This document shows, in pieces, positions 1 to 14,200 of a stretch of 64,000 nt of DNA. Under the pieces are notes generated by a model, which ran no database searches, was not told the DNA's origin, and saw only the letters and a list, made by a program, of their open reading frames with translations. The position numbers and the translations under genes are program-made. This stretch comes from Bugula neritina. Taxonomy: Eukaryota > Bryozoa > Gymnolaemata > Cheilostomatida > Bugulidae. The stretch is taken from positions 12,842,642 through 12,906,641 of the forward strand of contig OZ037770.1 of NCBI GenBank assembly GCA_964035545.1. Direction: 5' to 3'. The stretch's first letter is position 1; each line of letters begins with the position of its first letter.

Positions 1-321
1 AATATATACTTTCAAAACAAGAAAAATGATAATTTTTAAAAAGAAATAAATTTATTATTTATTTTAAAATGTGAGATTAAAACAGAGATGATAAAGTTTT
101 CCAATTCTCACTTGCATATTTTAAATCAAACTAAAAAAAGTAAAACTATACAGCAGTTAAAATATCTCAGCATTTAACAATAACTATCTTGGTTATTATT
201 TTTTGTTCTGTTTCAAAAATTTTGCAATTTTTCATAGAGTTTGATAAATTTTGAGCACATGTTATAATGAAAACTACTTTATCTATAACAATGGAAACTG
301 GTCATACTAAAAGCTACTTAC

Positions 322-3300
322 AGTGGAAAATGAAGTATTCCCTTTTAAAAATACTCTTGGATCTTTTTTTTGAGGCTTCAGAGTACGTCCAGACTTCAAA
401 TGTGTAGGTGACTTTACTCTGGAGATCTTTCCACTCATACTCGCCTTTATCAATTGGCAAATACTACAGTGAGTAAAAATTTCAGTTTAGTTTTAAATAC
501 AGTAAACAGCCACTGTTGATATCACAAAGAAAATTATTTTTTAGAAAAACAATTACCTACAAGAGAGATTAGATTAATCTTGAAAACACAGTATGTGAGA
601 TTAAAAATTAGGAAAATACATTTTTGACTAGATTATAAAGTAAGTATAGGTGCTATTTTCTCACAGTTATAGCGTGCTTATGCAAATATAAATTAATAGG
701 AGATAATAATTATAATGTTGTAGAAAATGCGGGCATTTTTATGTCTGCTGTTAATTAAACAACTATAAAACCTTTAATCACATATAGTGATTATAGTTTT
801 AATATTCAGTGTTATTATAAAAATATACTACATTATTAAGTTATGTTGTTTATGGTATATACTGTATTGCATCGTATTACATAACTTACAAGTTTTTTGA
901 CCTCAGTAATCACAACAGAGTTTTGGCCAAATTTGAAACAAAATAGCGTACAACAACTTTTAGAGGACTTTTATTCAAGTGGAATAAACTATTTGATCAA
1001 AATGGTCCAATAATATTTTTACACAAAAACATAAACAATAGGCCAGCAAGGGATAAACTGTTACATAAATAACAGTTGTTATTAAACATCACCCATGGTG
1101 TGAAATAGTTAGAGTTTCAACACGGGCCATTGGTGATGTTAGGAATTGCATTCAGTGATCACAGTATCCTTTTTGTCATAAAACCATTTTCATCAGTGAC
1201 TCACACAAGGATAACGACTATATAAACACATGTGAGTTTCTACAATTATGACGCATGAAACTGACCGTTAAACATCCCTCATAGTCATTGCAAGTGGTCA
1301 CCAAATAATCAAACTGATTGACTACTGCCGAGTATAATGTCCAGCTCATTATAACCCTTCCTCCATCGACCCTGAAATTCAACTCCTTTGGTGGAAGTGG
1401 CTCTAAGAAAATATAAAACTCCGCTTTTATCAGCAATGGTTTTATCATTTAGGCTAAGGCTTCTATGTATGTATGTGTGTGTGTTACAAGCAATAAAACA
1501 TTCATGCGCTTTATTTTTATAAAATATATTTCTTAGTTTTTAATATGCAATTTGTGAAACCTTAGCAAGAGTACTAGCTATCAAATAGAAAAACATGCCT
1601 TAAAATTTTCTGCACAAATTCAATTTAAATTAAAGAAAATAAGCGCCAAAAATATATGCGCAAGATTATGTTAGATTAGATAACTCCAAACTTGGTAATG
1701 CGTTCTTTTAACAAGGTCAAATAACTCCTAACTTAGTTGAAAAATATGATATTTTGAGAGAATTATCAACCCATACAACTGCATATCATTCGTCTGCATA
1801 ATTAATGGCAGTATACTAAAAATAATTTCATCGTTTCGTAATTATTAAATTATGATTGGTGGGAGCATTTTTCATTATTCTAGATTTTAATGAAAATTTG
1901 TACTTATAGATAAATTGCAGTAAAAATTTTATTAATTACATGACTGCATCTATAAAATAGTTACTTTTTTCATTTAGCTAGTTTTCTTTGTTTTGTCTAT
2001 TTATTTTTAAACTTTTGTTAAAAAAACACTGCTATATAATTTTTCAGATACTATAAAACATAAATATATAATCCAACAGTTTATTTTAAAATTACCAACA
2101 GTTTTGCAGATCAATCAGTTTTTTTCTTCAGAGAATTATATATTTCTTCACATGCAGCACTTATTTTTTGATTTATAAACGTAATAATCATGCATTGCAT
2201 ACTTACAAATAAGGAGCAGCTGTGATTTATGGGTTAGAGCATTTGCCTATAGTAAACACAAAGTCATGAGATACAAAGTCATGAGTTCAAACTTAGACAA
2301 AAGCCATTGGGGGTGTTAGGAAGAGCATCCATGCAGTCACAATTGCTCCTGTGCCTTATCTTAATAAGTCCTTAACCCACTTTATAAAAAGCGCCCTCCG
2401 TGAGTTTTATTGCAAAATTAAAAATATTTTATTAGACATACCGATGTCAAATCTCTGAGGATCACCAAACTCTCCAAGAAGAACAAAGTCTTCGGACGAG
2501 TTCAAGTTTGAGGTGCTAGACATCCTTGCCCTCAGCATGTATGGTCGGCCAAACGGGATTTTACTTGTCTGAAAACAAAATGAGAAATTTTGAATTTAGA
2601 GCTTAGAAAGAGAGAGTTTTAAGATTTAACAGGTTTAGTTTTAGGGAGCAATATTGAAGAAAGCTTGCAGGTTGGTTTTTAAAATTATTAAGCAACCAAT
2701 TATTTTTTACAGTAAATTTAATAAAAGATAAGGAATATACTTCACTCATTTAATTAAAGCTTTTATATTTATTTTAATTACAATGAAAACCAAATTTTTA
2801 CCATTTCTCAACAACAATTTAAAGATTAGAGTCCTGTCAAATTACATTGTAAGCTTAAGTTCACAGGCAACTTTGCTAATTTCTAAAGAATTTGTTTGCA
2901 GCTACTGGTTTACCCGGATATGTTGGCCTCCAGACACCTGATCAGACCTGCCAGTGATTGCATCTGTAAACTGCAAGCTTATCTCGTCAAAATAACTCTG
3001 AGTCACATCAAGTTTCACCTCTAAGAATGGGACATCAGTCCTACCAATTACTGCGACTGCACTTTCAATTGGTGGCGGCAAAGGTTTTACTGTAAAGACA
3101 TGTTGCATAAATGTTATTTAAACGCAAAGTCGCAGTAGATAATATGAATAATATATCAAATATAAAAAAATTCAGAAATGTAGAAAATATTTAGCTTTAT
3201 CATAATGCTTTTTTTGTAAAAAATCAGCACAGCAAAATGTATTCCTGTATATAGATCGAGTCATATACAAAATTATAGGTGCAACTTTGGTTGTAATTGA

Positions 3301-6300
3301 CAATGTTTTGTTTTCAATATTGCATTTATAATGTTTATCAGATGTTAATAAAGATTGACAGCAGCAATGCTGAGAAATCCAAAAGGGCACTGCTTTGCAC
3401 TGTCATGTATGAAATGTAGTGTAGATAAGTAACAGAAAACTGGTGCTTTATCCAGCTTTTATATTTCAGCTGTTGTAGAATACAGCCTATAAAAACTAAG
3501 CACACTTAATTTTATGAGATCAAATAAATTTGATTAAACATAGTAAATAATATAATTATACTATAACATATTACGTGATGTTTAATATAATATACTATAT
3601 AAGGTATAATATACTGCATACAATTTATAATATATACATACTATATCAAATCCAATATTATACCAAACATATTATATAATGGGGACAAAACAATCTGATT
3701 ATCTACACTATCATGTAATATGTATGACATAGAACATATCATAATATAGTATTATAATATATAATATTATATTATCATATATCATATAATATATAATATA
3801 TTGTGTATAATGCATATTTCAAAAGAGTCAAGCTGGTAATTGTTTCCCCCTCCTACAAACAACAGTAGACCTTGACCTGTAACGAAATAGTTCTGTTGTT
3901 GATCAGTCGCCAGATGTCTGACAGCACACTGTAGTATGTCTCCAGGAACTATGTTTACATCTGACTCAGAAAACCGTCTGGTAATACTGGCTAAAACCAT
4001 GAGAATCACAAGCTATGTATCAATATGAATTCTTTAACATGGCAACATCAACATTCTTTGACCCTTTTCTAAATCATAACATAAGCTTTAAACCAACATG
4101 GCAATTTTATTTTGAAAAAATTATTTTTCAGCTTATAAAATATGCAAATTTATGTCTAAACGTGAACATAATTTAAATTTATACACGTGTTTTAATGCAC
4201 TTTCACCTTTTACATGGTAAAGTTCATTTTATTGATGCATGGACATAATCATCTTAAAATCAAAGAACTTTAAAGAGATTAAAATATTGGCTCCGAGTTT
4301 TTTCAAATTAGTGTCCATTTTGTATAATTGGTTACAATGTGACTGCCACCTAATACTATCCATGCTAAACGCAAGTACTATTTTCAGTAATATAATTACT
4401 ATAAATACAAAGATAACTTTGCTGAATGGCATTACCTTGAATAAAGAGGAATTTTAAGCAAACTTTAAAGTAAATTACGCTACTATAATAAAAGATTATT
4501 AGGAAAAATACTTACAATGCTCATAGACATTAATCTCCATGATCTCCAAGGTTTGAGTGGCTTCAATGCATAAACTCAGGTACTTTGTAGAGACTGGGAT
4601 GTTAAATGTCTTAGACAGAGACTCTGTGTTTAACTGCTTTAGAAACCTGCCGTCCCAATCAGACGTTGTATCGCTATCAGCGCATGGCGCCACGAAATTA
4701 GATTTTGCTCTAGTTTGAACTGTCACAGTAGGCAAACTAAAACCTGAAGAAATAAAACAATAGTGATGTACCATACTGTAAGAAGCATAGTGCAAGTTTA
4801 TATTGATGGGAAGCATTAGAGCTTTTAACAACCTTTATTAGAATTGGATAAATTCTTAGATTTCTTTGTTAAAAATTTACTACAATAAAATATTTTTTAA
4901 ATGAAAGCCTAGTCTATTATTAAAGTTCTATAGTAAGCTTTAGTTAAAGTTCCAGCTAGGAATAATCATATGGCTTAGAGTAAGCTAACTTAAATTAAGT
5001 TTAAATTAGACATGATGTGAATTAAAAGTTGAATATTTATCAGTTTTATTAAGGGAACAACTGCTGTATATAAATTGGCATGAAAAAATAAGCTCCATGC
5101 AAACAGTGGCTAAATGCTACTAGTAGAAACTAAGTCTACAAAACCCAGTAGGAGTTAGGGCTATATAAATTCATAAAACAGTAGTGCAGAAATCCTTCGA
5201 AGAGGACCTACTTCTAATGAGTGTTGTGCCCAAAGGCGAAAAATGATATCAGCTTATTTTAAAAAAAAATTAGGTAATGATTTTTCTTTAAATTGTTACT
5301 TGTATAGTTACAATAATATATTTTGGTCAGCATTATTTTAAAGGTAACGTATGTCTACAAAGTTACATCTTGCAAGTTATCCAATCAGCCCTAATTGAAC
5401 AACTTGATCAGACAACTCTCACGGCTACTAAAAAGGAAATAAATCTCCCATACAACTGACCTCTGGGATACACAAAGATTTCAGAGATGGAAAGCTGAGC
5501 GACATCACGAGTGTATATGGCTATGTATCTGGCCAGGGTTTCAGTTTCTCGATTAGCCAGATTAACCGAGAGTCGTTGTCCCACGTAACCATCAAACACG
5601 ATGTCCCACTGAGTTAGATCACTAAGAAACTTTCCAACATATCCGAGAGCCAGAGGAGTAACAGCAATTCCTATCAAACTATTTTTCTCGCCTATAAAGG
5701 TGACGCCACTGAATATGTATACTGAACACGATATAACATGAAATAGCAACTGTTAAAATGTTTTGTCAGCACGCAGAGCCTATATAGTCTTCTAAAGTCA
5801 ACTTACTAATTGAGAAGCAGAGAAAATAACTTCTACTATTTAACTCGCTGAAACAATTTACTCAGAATATATGTTTAGTTTGACTGAATATTTGACAAAC
5901 ATATAATAAAGTGCTTTTGTTGATAAGCGTTGTTCTGTTTTTGATAATATAATTCAACAACAGCAGCACTGGCAGCAGTAGCAGCAAAGTGCTAGAATTT
6001 CTCTTCTAAACAAGCACCTTTAAAGTAATGAAAATACTACAGCTTTTAGAATAAAATATTATATAGAGCAGAAGGAATGATAATCTCTTATAGAAGTAAA
6101 GTGATAGTTTTATAGTATCTTAGTGACTGAGCATCAGTGGTGCAGTGGTCAGAGAGCACTGATCCAGCACATATGAGGTCGGTGGTTCAAGTCCAAGTGC
6201 ATGCAATAATATTTTACTTATGTGTCACATGCAAACAAGTCCTGGGCATGCTTTAAAAACTCCTTTTGCATAGATAACAAATACAAATTCATTCGAAATT

Positions 6301-9300
6301 ATTGATGCCGTGAAGAAGCTATAGTGTGAGAGTGTTGAATAGCACACAAAGGAAGATATTGCTCAAACATTGAGTGAAGTAAGACGATTCTGAAAAGCTC
6401 AGAAAGACAAAGAACTATAACTCACCGCAGTTGGGGTTGCAGCCTGCAGCCAACCCACAGCATCCCTCATATTTACGGTGCAGTATTATTTTACCGAGGC
6501 TATACTCCTGCACAAGATACAGCATAAAGTATTTCAGCCCTTCATTGTCTGTCTCGGCGTATTCAAAAATGTTGTCAAACACATTTCCGTCGTAGGCTTT
6601 CTTTTTGTTGTAAATGTCTAACGGATGTGATCTGGTGCTACTAGACCAGGCTGAGATTGTATATGCAAGACTTTTTCTTTCTAAAAAAAAATTAATATGT
6701 TAATGAAACTAGTTTAATTTATTAAAAATAATTGAATAAAAAAATCTTTGGTTTACCACTTTATTTATTTAAATTATGAAGACAGTTGACTTATATTTTG
6801 TTGTAAATTTAGTTTAATTTAGATTTTATAACTGATGCACAATAATTAGTGTTTAAACAATATAAATAAACTATTCATTGAAATTTTTATTATTGTTTAG
6901 ACTTCTTGGACTTTCGAAACTTTTTAGTAATTGGGTGCATCACGCTTCATATCGCAAGAAAGTTATACTTTCATGGCTATATGTGAGCTGTAGCCTCTGG
7001 TTCAAAAGGAACTGACTAACTTTATTTATACTCACTTATAGACTCGGGGCTAACTCTGAATCTAAAGTTTTTTACTCTACGGATACTTCCAAAGTCAGCG
7101 GCCAACCAGCTACTGACTTTCTCACCAACATTCACTGGGATTACGGCAAAGAAATCAGTTTGTAAGTAATGTTCTTTATCGAGAGCATATAACCACCTAT
7201 CCCGACTAATGTCAGCTGTAGAAATATAATAATAGATCACAATGTTTAAACAAGGAGCTTTGTATATGTAGTGTTGAGTTTACCCAGTGACCCCTGTAGC
7301 GTAATTAGTTAGAGCAATTGCTTGCAAGCCGGAGGACTGTGGTTCGAATCCCAGTGAGGGCATTTATTTTTTTCAAGTTATTTCGGCCTTTAGGGGAGTG
7401 TAGTAGTAGTAGTAGTACTCCGAGGGAGTTGAGAGACCAGGGGGCCCTGAAAACTGAAGGAGTAGTAGATAGACCAGTGGAGTTCAGAAAGCTGGGTGGG
7501 ATGTACTAATCAGTTTACCTAGTGGCCCCTGTAGTGTAATGGTTGGCGCACTTGCTTGCAAGCCAGAGGTCTCGGGTTTGAATCCCAGTGGAGGCAATTA
7601 TTTTTCAGTATAATAAAAACTCAAGCAAGAAATGCTAGCTATGATTATTCAATTCTTTCTAAATTTATGTTCTACAATACATTCATATTATTATAAAGTA
7701 GTCATAATCTAGTGGCCTGCGGTAGAGAGAAGTTCATGGGATCAACTTTCAGTCAAGGTCATTGATAATTTTAAAACAGCATTCAGTCATACTTGGTCCT
7801 TTGCCACATTAGAAAACAAGTCCTTAGTCAGCTTTAAATATTTCTTTTTTAAAAAGGGTTTTCACAGGAATGAAGACTTTTAATTAAAACAGTTGGAGTT
7901 CAAATTATCTATTTAAAAACTAATGTTGAGTTGGCAAAAGAACAGAGGTGTTACCGTCTAAACCATTTATTATTGGGAATCGTTTTTCTTGCTGTGTGTT
8001 TTCATTCACACAGTTTATTTCCATTGCAGAGTATTTTGTATGTAGTTTACGGTTGAAAGTAACCTGTAAGTCTCCATTACGTTCTTTAGAGATCAAAACA
8101 TTCTCGAATGGTGGAAGTTCTACAGAAGAAATGGTGAAGATTTTTTTATTATTAGATATAATATAATATATTTGTGTCTAACGCAATTAAAAGTGCAACA
8201 TATAATACAATTATATGTTATTGTTTATTATTTATTGTTTATTATTTATTATGTATTTTTTATTCTTTGATGCACTATTAATACTATTTTTATAAATGAA
8301 TTGTGCAAAAAATCGATTTAAACAGTAAATTTACACACTTTTCACACCTATACAGTCGTAGTCCTGTACGGGTGATCCTAAATTTACATTATATTTAAAT
8401 TAGAAAAATAAAAAATAAGTATAAAGTTTGGAGCTGTGCCCCTCTAACTATAGTAAGACATGGAAAACTTGCCCAGTTTTTTTATCATAATCTCAGGAGT
8501 AGTGGTTCTCCCGTAATCAGACCATTTGATGATTTCAATCTTATATTCCGTGCCAGACAATAACGGGCCTATTGTTTGCTACAAATTTAGGCAGACAACT
8601 CTTGTAACTCATATGAATATCAGCACAAATCAAGAGAACTTGCTCTTATTCAAAGTTCTGAAAACTTATAAGAAGAGAAGTTATTAAGTGGCACAGCTAG
8701 ACCATCGTAGCAACATGACATTCACTGAGACACAGGAGCAATTATGATTGGTTGCTCTTCCTGAAATGTATCTAGAAGTTGACCTGTGACTTCTGCTACA
8801 CTATAGCGACTAGACCATTCAATTGTTAGGCAATAGCTGTTCCATAGTATAGGTTCAAAAAGTTAATCATTAAAAATGCAAATCTATTTTCAGTTTCTCT
8901 ATATTTGGTAAATAAACTTCTAATGAAGTTACTTCAAATATTTAGCTCAAATTGATATAAAAAATTGCCATTATTTTTTTTCTTTTATTTAGTCAACTAC
9001 AATATTTAGTAGTAGCATTTGTGTAGAACAGAGACATCTGTATGCATGTTTAAATTTTTAATTATAAGTAACTTTTTAAAAAAGCTTATATTTAGAATGA
9101 AATAGGAGAAATAAATTGTAGGAGCTACATTTAGTATATTTATTATCATGTACTGACTTGCAAGCGTTGTTAATGATAGATTCAGTCAATTGATGGCATT
9201 AAAAGAAAACATATGGAAAGAGCATGAATTTTACAAGAAAAGGGTGAATTGTTTATTTCTTCCCACACAGTTTTTGTGTTGAGTTTTGTTAAAAATTTAG

Positions 9301-10172
9301 AGCATATTGCTATTAAGTTTGTCGAAGATTTACAACTCACTTTTAAAAAACAATAGTCGAAGAATATGCTATAATTACAATTATTTATTTAATTATACTT
9401 ATTATTCCTGGAAATATGCTTATTATGCTTTTAGATTACAATATGCATAATTGAAACCTGCATATTCTGCCCCACAAAAGCAAAATATTTATATATAGGA
9501 AATAACTTTACCTCAAACTTCTGATATGCCGGCAGCCTCTTACTGAATGAAATGTAGCCTGTAGCAAGGTCTGTGAGCACCAAGTCTATGTGCACAAACC
9601 TCTCACCACCATACAGAAACTCTCCTCTTGGCGATTCCCTATCTTGAACCTGACCCTCTACATGGATGTGAGTTCTGCCCATTATGTCAGCTGACCATAA
9701 ATATTGAGGAAACGCCCTGCATGCAGATTCAATAAGTTTTGTATAGGCCTATTACAAAAAGAAACTCAAAATAGTTTATATAGTACCTATCCCTGTAAGA
9801 AAACTCTGATAGAAAAAGGTTTTTTTAAATCAGGCTAAGGGCTTACAGCTGATATGTGGCACAGGAGGAATTATAACTAGACTTGATGCTCTTTCAAACG
9901 TTACTAATGGCATTTACTGGGGTTCATACCCATAGATTTGTGTTTACTAAGCAAACGTTCTAACTGCTAGACTACAGCTGCTATATTACAAGACACCAAC
10001 TGGAATTGGTTTACTTCATTATACCTATATAGCAGGCTATGAATTTCTAACATCAATCACTGCAGTAATAAGATAGTAAAAGGAAAATCCCACGTTGCAT
10101 TCTATGTGCATGCAAAACTTACCCAATGTATTCAGCTAAACACATGAAATGCAAAATAGTTGTGGTCTTCAT
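322..10172 (-). CDS. F-type-lectin/FN3 receptor-like protein, copy 2 (3' end beyond window)
   Basis: Paralog of the gene at 11252-21841. Exons, 5' to 3': 10172-10123, 9716-9512, 8578-8473, 8119-7955, 7215-7036, 6680-6426, 5721-5461, 4743-4516, 3990-3877, 3089-2914, 2568-2442, 1402-1266 and 463-322. They join in phase to about 715 residues. Exon 1 encodes a signal peptide (MKTTTILHFMCLAEYIG), chosen as start because it matches exon 1 of the paralog in length (50 bp) and phase. Exons 2-4 are FN3-like, exons 5-8 carry a discoidin/F-type-lectin fold (AYDG in exon 6, a CC pair, and the C-terminal IFVYPRG), and exons 10-13 are FN3-like (EPLPPKE, YTFEVWTYS). The membrane and cytoplasmic exons seen in the paralog must lie left of base 1. 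Intron 3 begins with GC at 8472. Exon 7's acceptor (ending 5722) and exon 12's donor (GTCAGT at 1265) are the least certain borders. Function is inferred: a surface receptor or adhesion protein. Confidence 0.8.
1100..1226 (+). mobile_element. SINE family B fragment (3' part)
   Basis: It contains GGCCATTGGTGATGTTAGGA and the family tail resembling CATCAGTGACTCACACAAGGATA. It lies about 40 bp from exon 12 of lectin receptor copy 2. Confidence 0.7.
2215..2405 (+). mobile_element. SINE family B
   Basis: Head GCAGCTGTGATTTATGGGTTAGAGCATTTG, written here as two parts GCAGCTGTGATTTATGGG and TTAGAGCATTTG, is followed by a box-B-like GAGTTCAAAC and then GCCATTGGGGGTGTTAGGAA and CTGTGCCTTATC. A short AAAGTCATGAG duplication lies inside the head. 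Confidence 0.75.
6128..6300 (+). mobile_element. Third tRNA-like SINE type
   Basis: GCATCAGTGGTGCAGTGGTC resembles an A box, and GGTGGTTCAAGTCCAAG a box B at the usual spacing. An unrelated tail follows that shares AACAAGTCC and TTTTGCATAGATAAC-like landmarks with no other copy in the window. Intronic in lectin receptor copy 2. Confidence 0.5.
7270..7600 (+). mobile_element. SINE family A, two tRNA-like heads flanking a body
   Basis: Two heads (about 7280-7361 and 7519-7598) have A-box-like GTAGCGTAATTAGTTAG/GTAGTGTAATGGTTGG, the palindrome GCTTGCAAGC, and box B GGTTCGAATCCC/GGTTTGAATCCC, ending in GGCA. A shared leader, GTTTACC(C/T)AGTG, precedes each head. The body between them contains a GTA run and GAGAGACCAGGGGGCCC. 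The structure resembles tRNA-derived SINEs. They are not good tRNA genes because the anticodon stem does not pair. Confidence 0.75.
7700..7885 (+). mobile_element. Degenerate SINE family B
   Basis: The order of landmarks fits the family: a tRNA-like start, GGTCATTGATAA, TTGCCACATTAG, AAGTCCTTAGTC and TTTTCACAGGAATGA. Identity is low. Confidence 0.5.
8700..8850 (-). mobile_element. SINE family B
   Basis: Complementary landmarks are present: GACACAGGAGCAATTATGAT, TGCTCTTCCTGAAATG, then the tRNA-like head ending near AGGCAATAGCTGTTCC. It lies in the intron upstream of exon 3 of copy 2. Confidence 0.7.
9780..9985 (-). mobile_element. SINE family B
   Basis: It has the full set of landmarks in complement: ATCCCTGTAAGAAAACTCTG, ATGTGGCACAGGAGGAATTA, ACTGGGGTTCATACC and AACTGCTAGACTACAGCTGC. 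It lies just upstream of exon 2 of copy 2. Confidence 0.8.
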
Positions 10173-11251
10173 GGCTAACTAAAAGATGCAGCTGTAATTA
10201 AAATAAAACGCTATTGCTAATATGATATTATTAACAAAACATATTTTATTGCCAAGACTAAACAACGAACTTTCATGACCATTGTTATGCGTATCAGCCA
10301 CCATCTATACTAAAATTCTGCTCATTGTTTATAGTTTTGATGCTAAAGAATAATCTATAGTATAGCTAGGTAGCTCCACCTCTCTCAACTGTTAGAAATA
10401 CCAAAAAGCTTTAGTGAATCAAATACTTGGTTGCCAATTAATTTATAGGTTGAAATAAGAACTACATTTTTATTACAATATTTGCACAGTATTTTCACTT
10501 AAGCATTGCAATATTTTTTTCAGATTTGCTGTAAACATATTATTTATATTACTGTTTGCAATAAGGATTTTAATAAATAAATCTTCATTTCATAAATTGA
10601 TTTTTAGTGAAATCTTAAGTTTGAATAAATAGATTTTAAATAAATTATTCTGTAAATTTTGAAGACTAGAAATGGTCTCTAAGTCAAAATTTTATCTTTA
10701 TTAACAACTAGTTTAGTTTTTGTTATTTTGTATTAAGTAGTTATTTAAATCATAGTTATAATAGCAGTGATTTATTAACAATATTCAAAAAACATTTTAC
10801 TGACAGTTAAAAGCAAATACTTTTCTTGACTTATTAATTCAACTGATCCATTATAATCATTAAACAATCATTTAATTTAATAAAATAAAATACAAGATAA
10901 ACCGTATATAATATTGCTGTATTGACTACTTTAATTTTATTAATTGCTCAGACCATGTTTGTATAGCGCATAACTTTTGTCATCGCATCATTTTACACTC
11001 TAAAATAATATTTTATCACAAAAAGTATAGCTACAACTTTATATATAAGAACTTAGAAGCAATTTTTTTAGGGTTGTAAAACAACTATAATTTATCACCT
11101 GAACAAGTAATATGCCAAAAAATTTTTATAAGTAAAATTATTATTAGAAAAATCCATACGCACATTGGTAAAATCTGTATAACGCAATCAAAAACTAATT
11201 ATGATCAATTTCAATTCAATTCAATTCAATTTCAAGCAATAATCAATTGGA
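10173..11251. other. Intergenic gap between the two lectin-receptor genes
   Basis: This is the 3' flank of copy 1 and the upstream region of copy 2, both on the minus strand. It is AT-rich. The only signals noticed are a complementary AATAAA at 10936-10941, which could serve copy 1, and a short CAATT repeat near 11210-11235. No TATA box or coding stretch stood out. Confidence 0.6.
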
Positions 11252-14200
11252 TTATTTAATAGGTTGTGGAAGGGTTAGCTGTGATCGGTACATCATAAGT
11301 GAATCCTTGTTCACAAGTACGGCGCCCTTAACAGACGGCTTCTGCATACTTTGGGGCTCTTGCAAAATGCTCACTGTAACGTTGTCATCTAAATTTTCAA
11401 TCTTAACTTCGTCGTAATGATGGTAATCGTCGGTTTTTTCTAGAGCCTTTTTTCGAACATGTCTAAAATAGAGTTGACGTTTTTTTCAAAGTAGCTAATC
11501 TTACAGGGACTAATGCATAAGAAATAATTCAAATATTAATGATAGTATACAGATTGTTATAGGGTTTCATAGAAAGACTATTTACTATAAAAAGCAGAAA
11601 AATTTTTAATGCAAAAACAAACAAAATTTAGGTTTATTTTGCATTTTTTGTTTATGCCTTGCAAATTTCCTTTAATTTCTATATTACTGCAGTTAGCTCC
11701 AGAAAAAAAATTTTCTTCTGGACGTTAATAGCAAAAACTACTAGCATCATAAAACAAGTACAGTCTAAATGGCACTGTATACGATTGCATGTATAGAGAG
11801 ATATTTAGTAAAACTGCACACACATAAAGTGGTAATCAACCACTACAATGACATACTTCACATTAGAGTATAGGAACAGATTTTTTATTTGACATAATTA
11901 TGTAGACGGTGTCATTTAAATAAAGCTACGGCCACAAATATATTCACAGAGTCATTCATTTAAAGTATGGGGACGTAGTGAAAGAAGTTTATGATTTAGA
12001 ATCATGAATCAGAAAACTAATAAAGATAATATGTTGTCGTATAAAGGTCTTAGGTTGTATAGAGTTTGAACTAGTTATTTATATAAAGAGGTGATAAAAG
12101 TTACCTTATTAGAAAGAAAATCATTGCACCAAGTACGAGTACACCGACGATGACAGCAGCATAAACAGCAACCAAATAGGCCACAGTGATTTCTACAAAC
12201 GTAATAATATTATAGTCGTTAGAAGTCATTGGCCCATGTTAGTTTTTGATAGCAAAATTAGATTGCTTTGTGAACATTATCAGAGCTACAAGATAAGACA
12301 ACTTAGAAGCCAATCTGCTATTCAGTACACCAGATAAGCTACATAATATAGCATATATACTATGATATACCAGCATCACAGTATAACAAGTTTTGCTTAT
12401 AATAAACAATATATTTTACATAATTCTCTTTTCTGCTACATCATGTGTGAAGTCATCATCTATAACATATTATAGATAATATAAAACTTCTTATATTCAT
12501 TTGATAATAACAATTTTGCTGACCTTGGAAGTTGAATTGCTGCGATTTGATAAATTTCTGAGAATTCTTTTTCGAGTGATTTGAGTAAGTCCAAACTTCA
12601 AAAGTGTAGTTTACTCTGGGTTTAAGTGATGACCAGATGTGGTAACCTTTCTCTTTATTTAGATACTAGGAAACATAAAAACAAGAGCAAAATAATTGCC
12701 GTCACTGGGATTCGAACCTGAGACCTCTGGCTTGCAAGCAAGTGTGCTAACTATTACACTGCGGGACGTACTGCAGGTAATCACAATGCTGAATAAAGAG
12801 CCATTTTGAATTCATTTTCAACGTTATTAGTATCAAAATAGGATCTAAATAGCTGAAAATTAAGTTAAGTACCCTGAAACTTGATAAGAAAAATTAATAT
12901 AAGATAACATCTGTAGTCAAAAGATTCCTTTTGCTGAAAATTATATTATTAATTTTGCTAATCTTGGCTTGCACATTTTAATTATAATAAGTATTGCTGC
13001 ATTTTCAAAACATAATCATAGAATGAAATAATTTCTTCATCATATAAAAATTAAGTTTGGCAATGAATAAAAGAAATGCAGACATGTTTTACAGCCCAGG
13101 AAGTTGAATTGCTTACAATTGCACATCTTGGACTGTCAAAGCACTTTGTAATTAATTGGTTAGAATAAGAAACAGTTTCTGGGTAGAGCTTCCATGTCAT
13201 CACCACTCTGTTACTCTCGATTAGAAAAGTAACCTCTTTAGGCGGAAGTGGCTCTGTAACAAGCAACATAATTAGTAGAGAATAACACTTTCTCTAAATC
13301 ATTTTATAATAGAGTTTTCACTAAAGTATTGTCATCAAATAAGATTTTATCTCGCCACCCTTGAAGGACAACGGCGGTGAAATTGGTGACCATATAGAAT
13401 AAGATTTTAAACTAAAAAATAAGTAAACAGTCATTGGCTTATATTCATGCAAGTTTGATTTGAACTTAGCTTATCATTTCAGGTGGTGACATAACAAGCT
13501 TGCATAACTCATCTTACTAAAAATAGTTTCTTTATAATATAATTATACAGTTATTTACAGCATGCCAAAAACTAGATCACAAATGAGTTGGACATGGTTT
13601 GTTAATTTTAGGTAAGGCAACTCTAAAGGTTTCTCAATGCGTTCAAGATGATCCCTAATATTAGAACTCTGAATTAAATAATTATGTTATATTTCAACCA
13701 CTAAAAATATATTCATTAGATAATCCCACTCTATAAACAGAGCAAGGAAAAGTGGCCACTTTTAAATCAACTCTAAAACAATTATCACAACTATTGTTAA
13801 AATGTACCTGTACATATTTTATAATAAAAATTATATCACTTCATTTTGCTTTGCTTTATTAAAAACAATAGTCAAAGGAATTAAAGCAAACACGAGTAGA
13901 TTTTCGTAAAAAATTGGTATTTTTATCGGACTTGAAAGGGTACAAACCTATTTCTGCTCGAAAACTTTTGCCAAACTTTCCCCTGATTGTCTTTGGATCA
14001 GGGTGAGCTGTATTAAATAATCCTTTAGCTTTTAGTGAGTACGACTGCCCATACTGAACGTAGGGTAACTGAAAGTATGGATAATAACAAACATAAACTT
14101 CTAATATACAACTGGCTCCAACATAATGCACATGAAATGCTTAAAACTGATAAGGTGATGTATTGCAGTGGCTCATGGACCTTCGAGAGGGGGAACTTGT

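Noticed and set aside
7280-7361. Genuine tRNA gene
   Set aside because: A and B boxes are present but the anticodon stem does not pair, the acceptor stem has mismatches, and several similar dispersed copies exist, so it is a SINE head.
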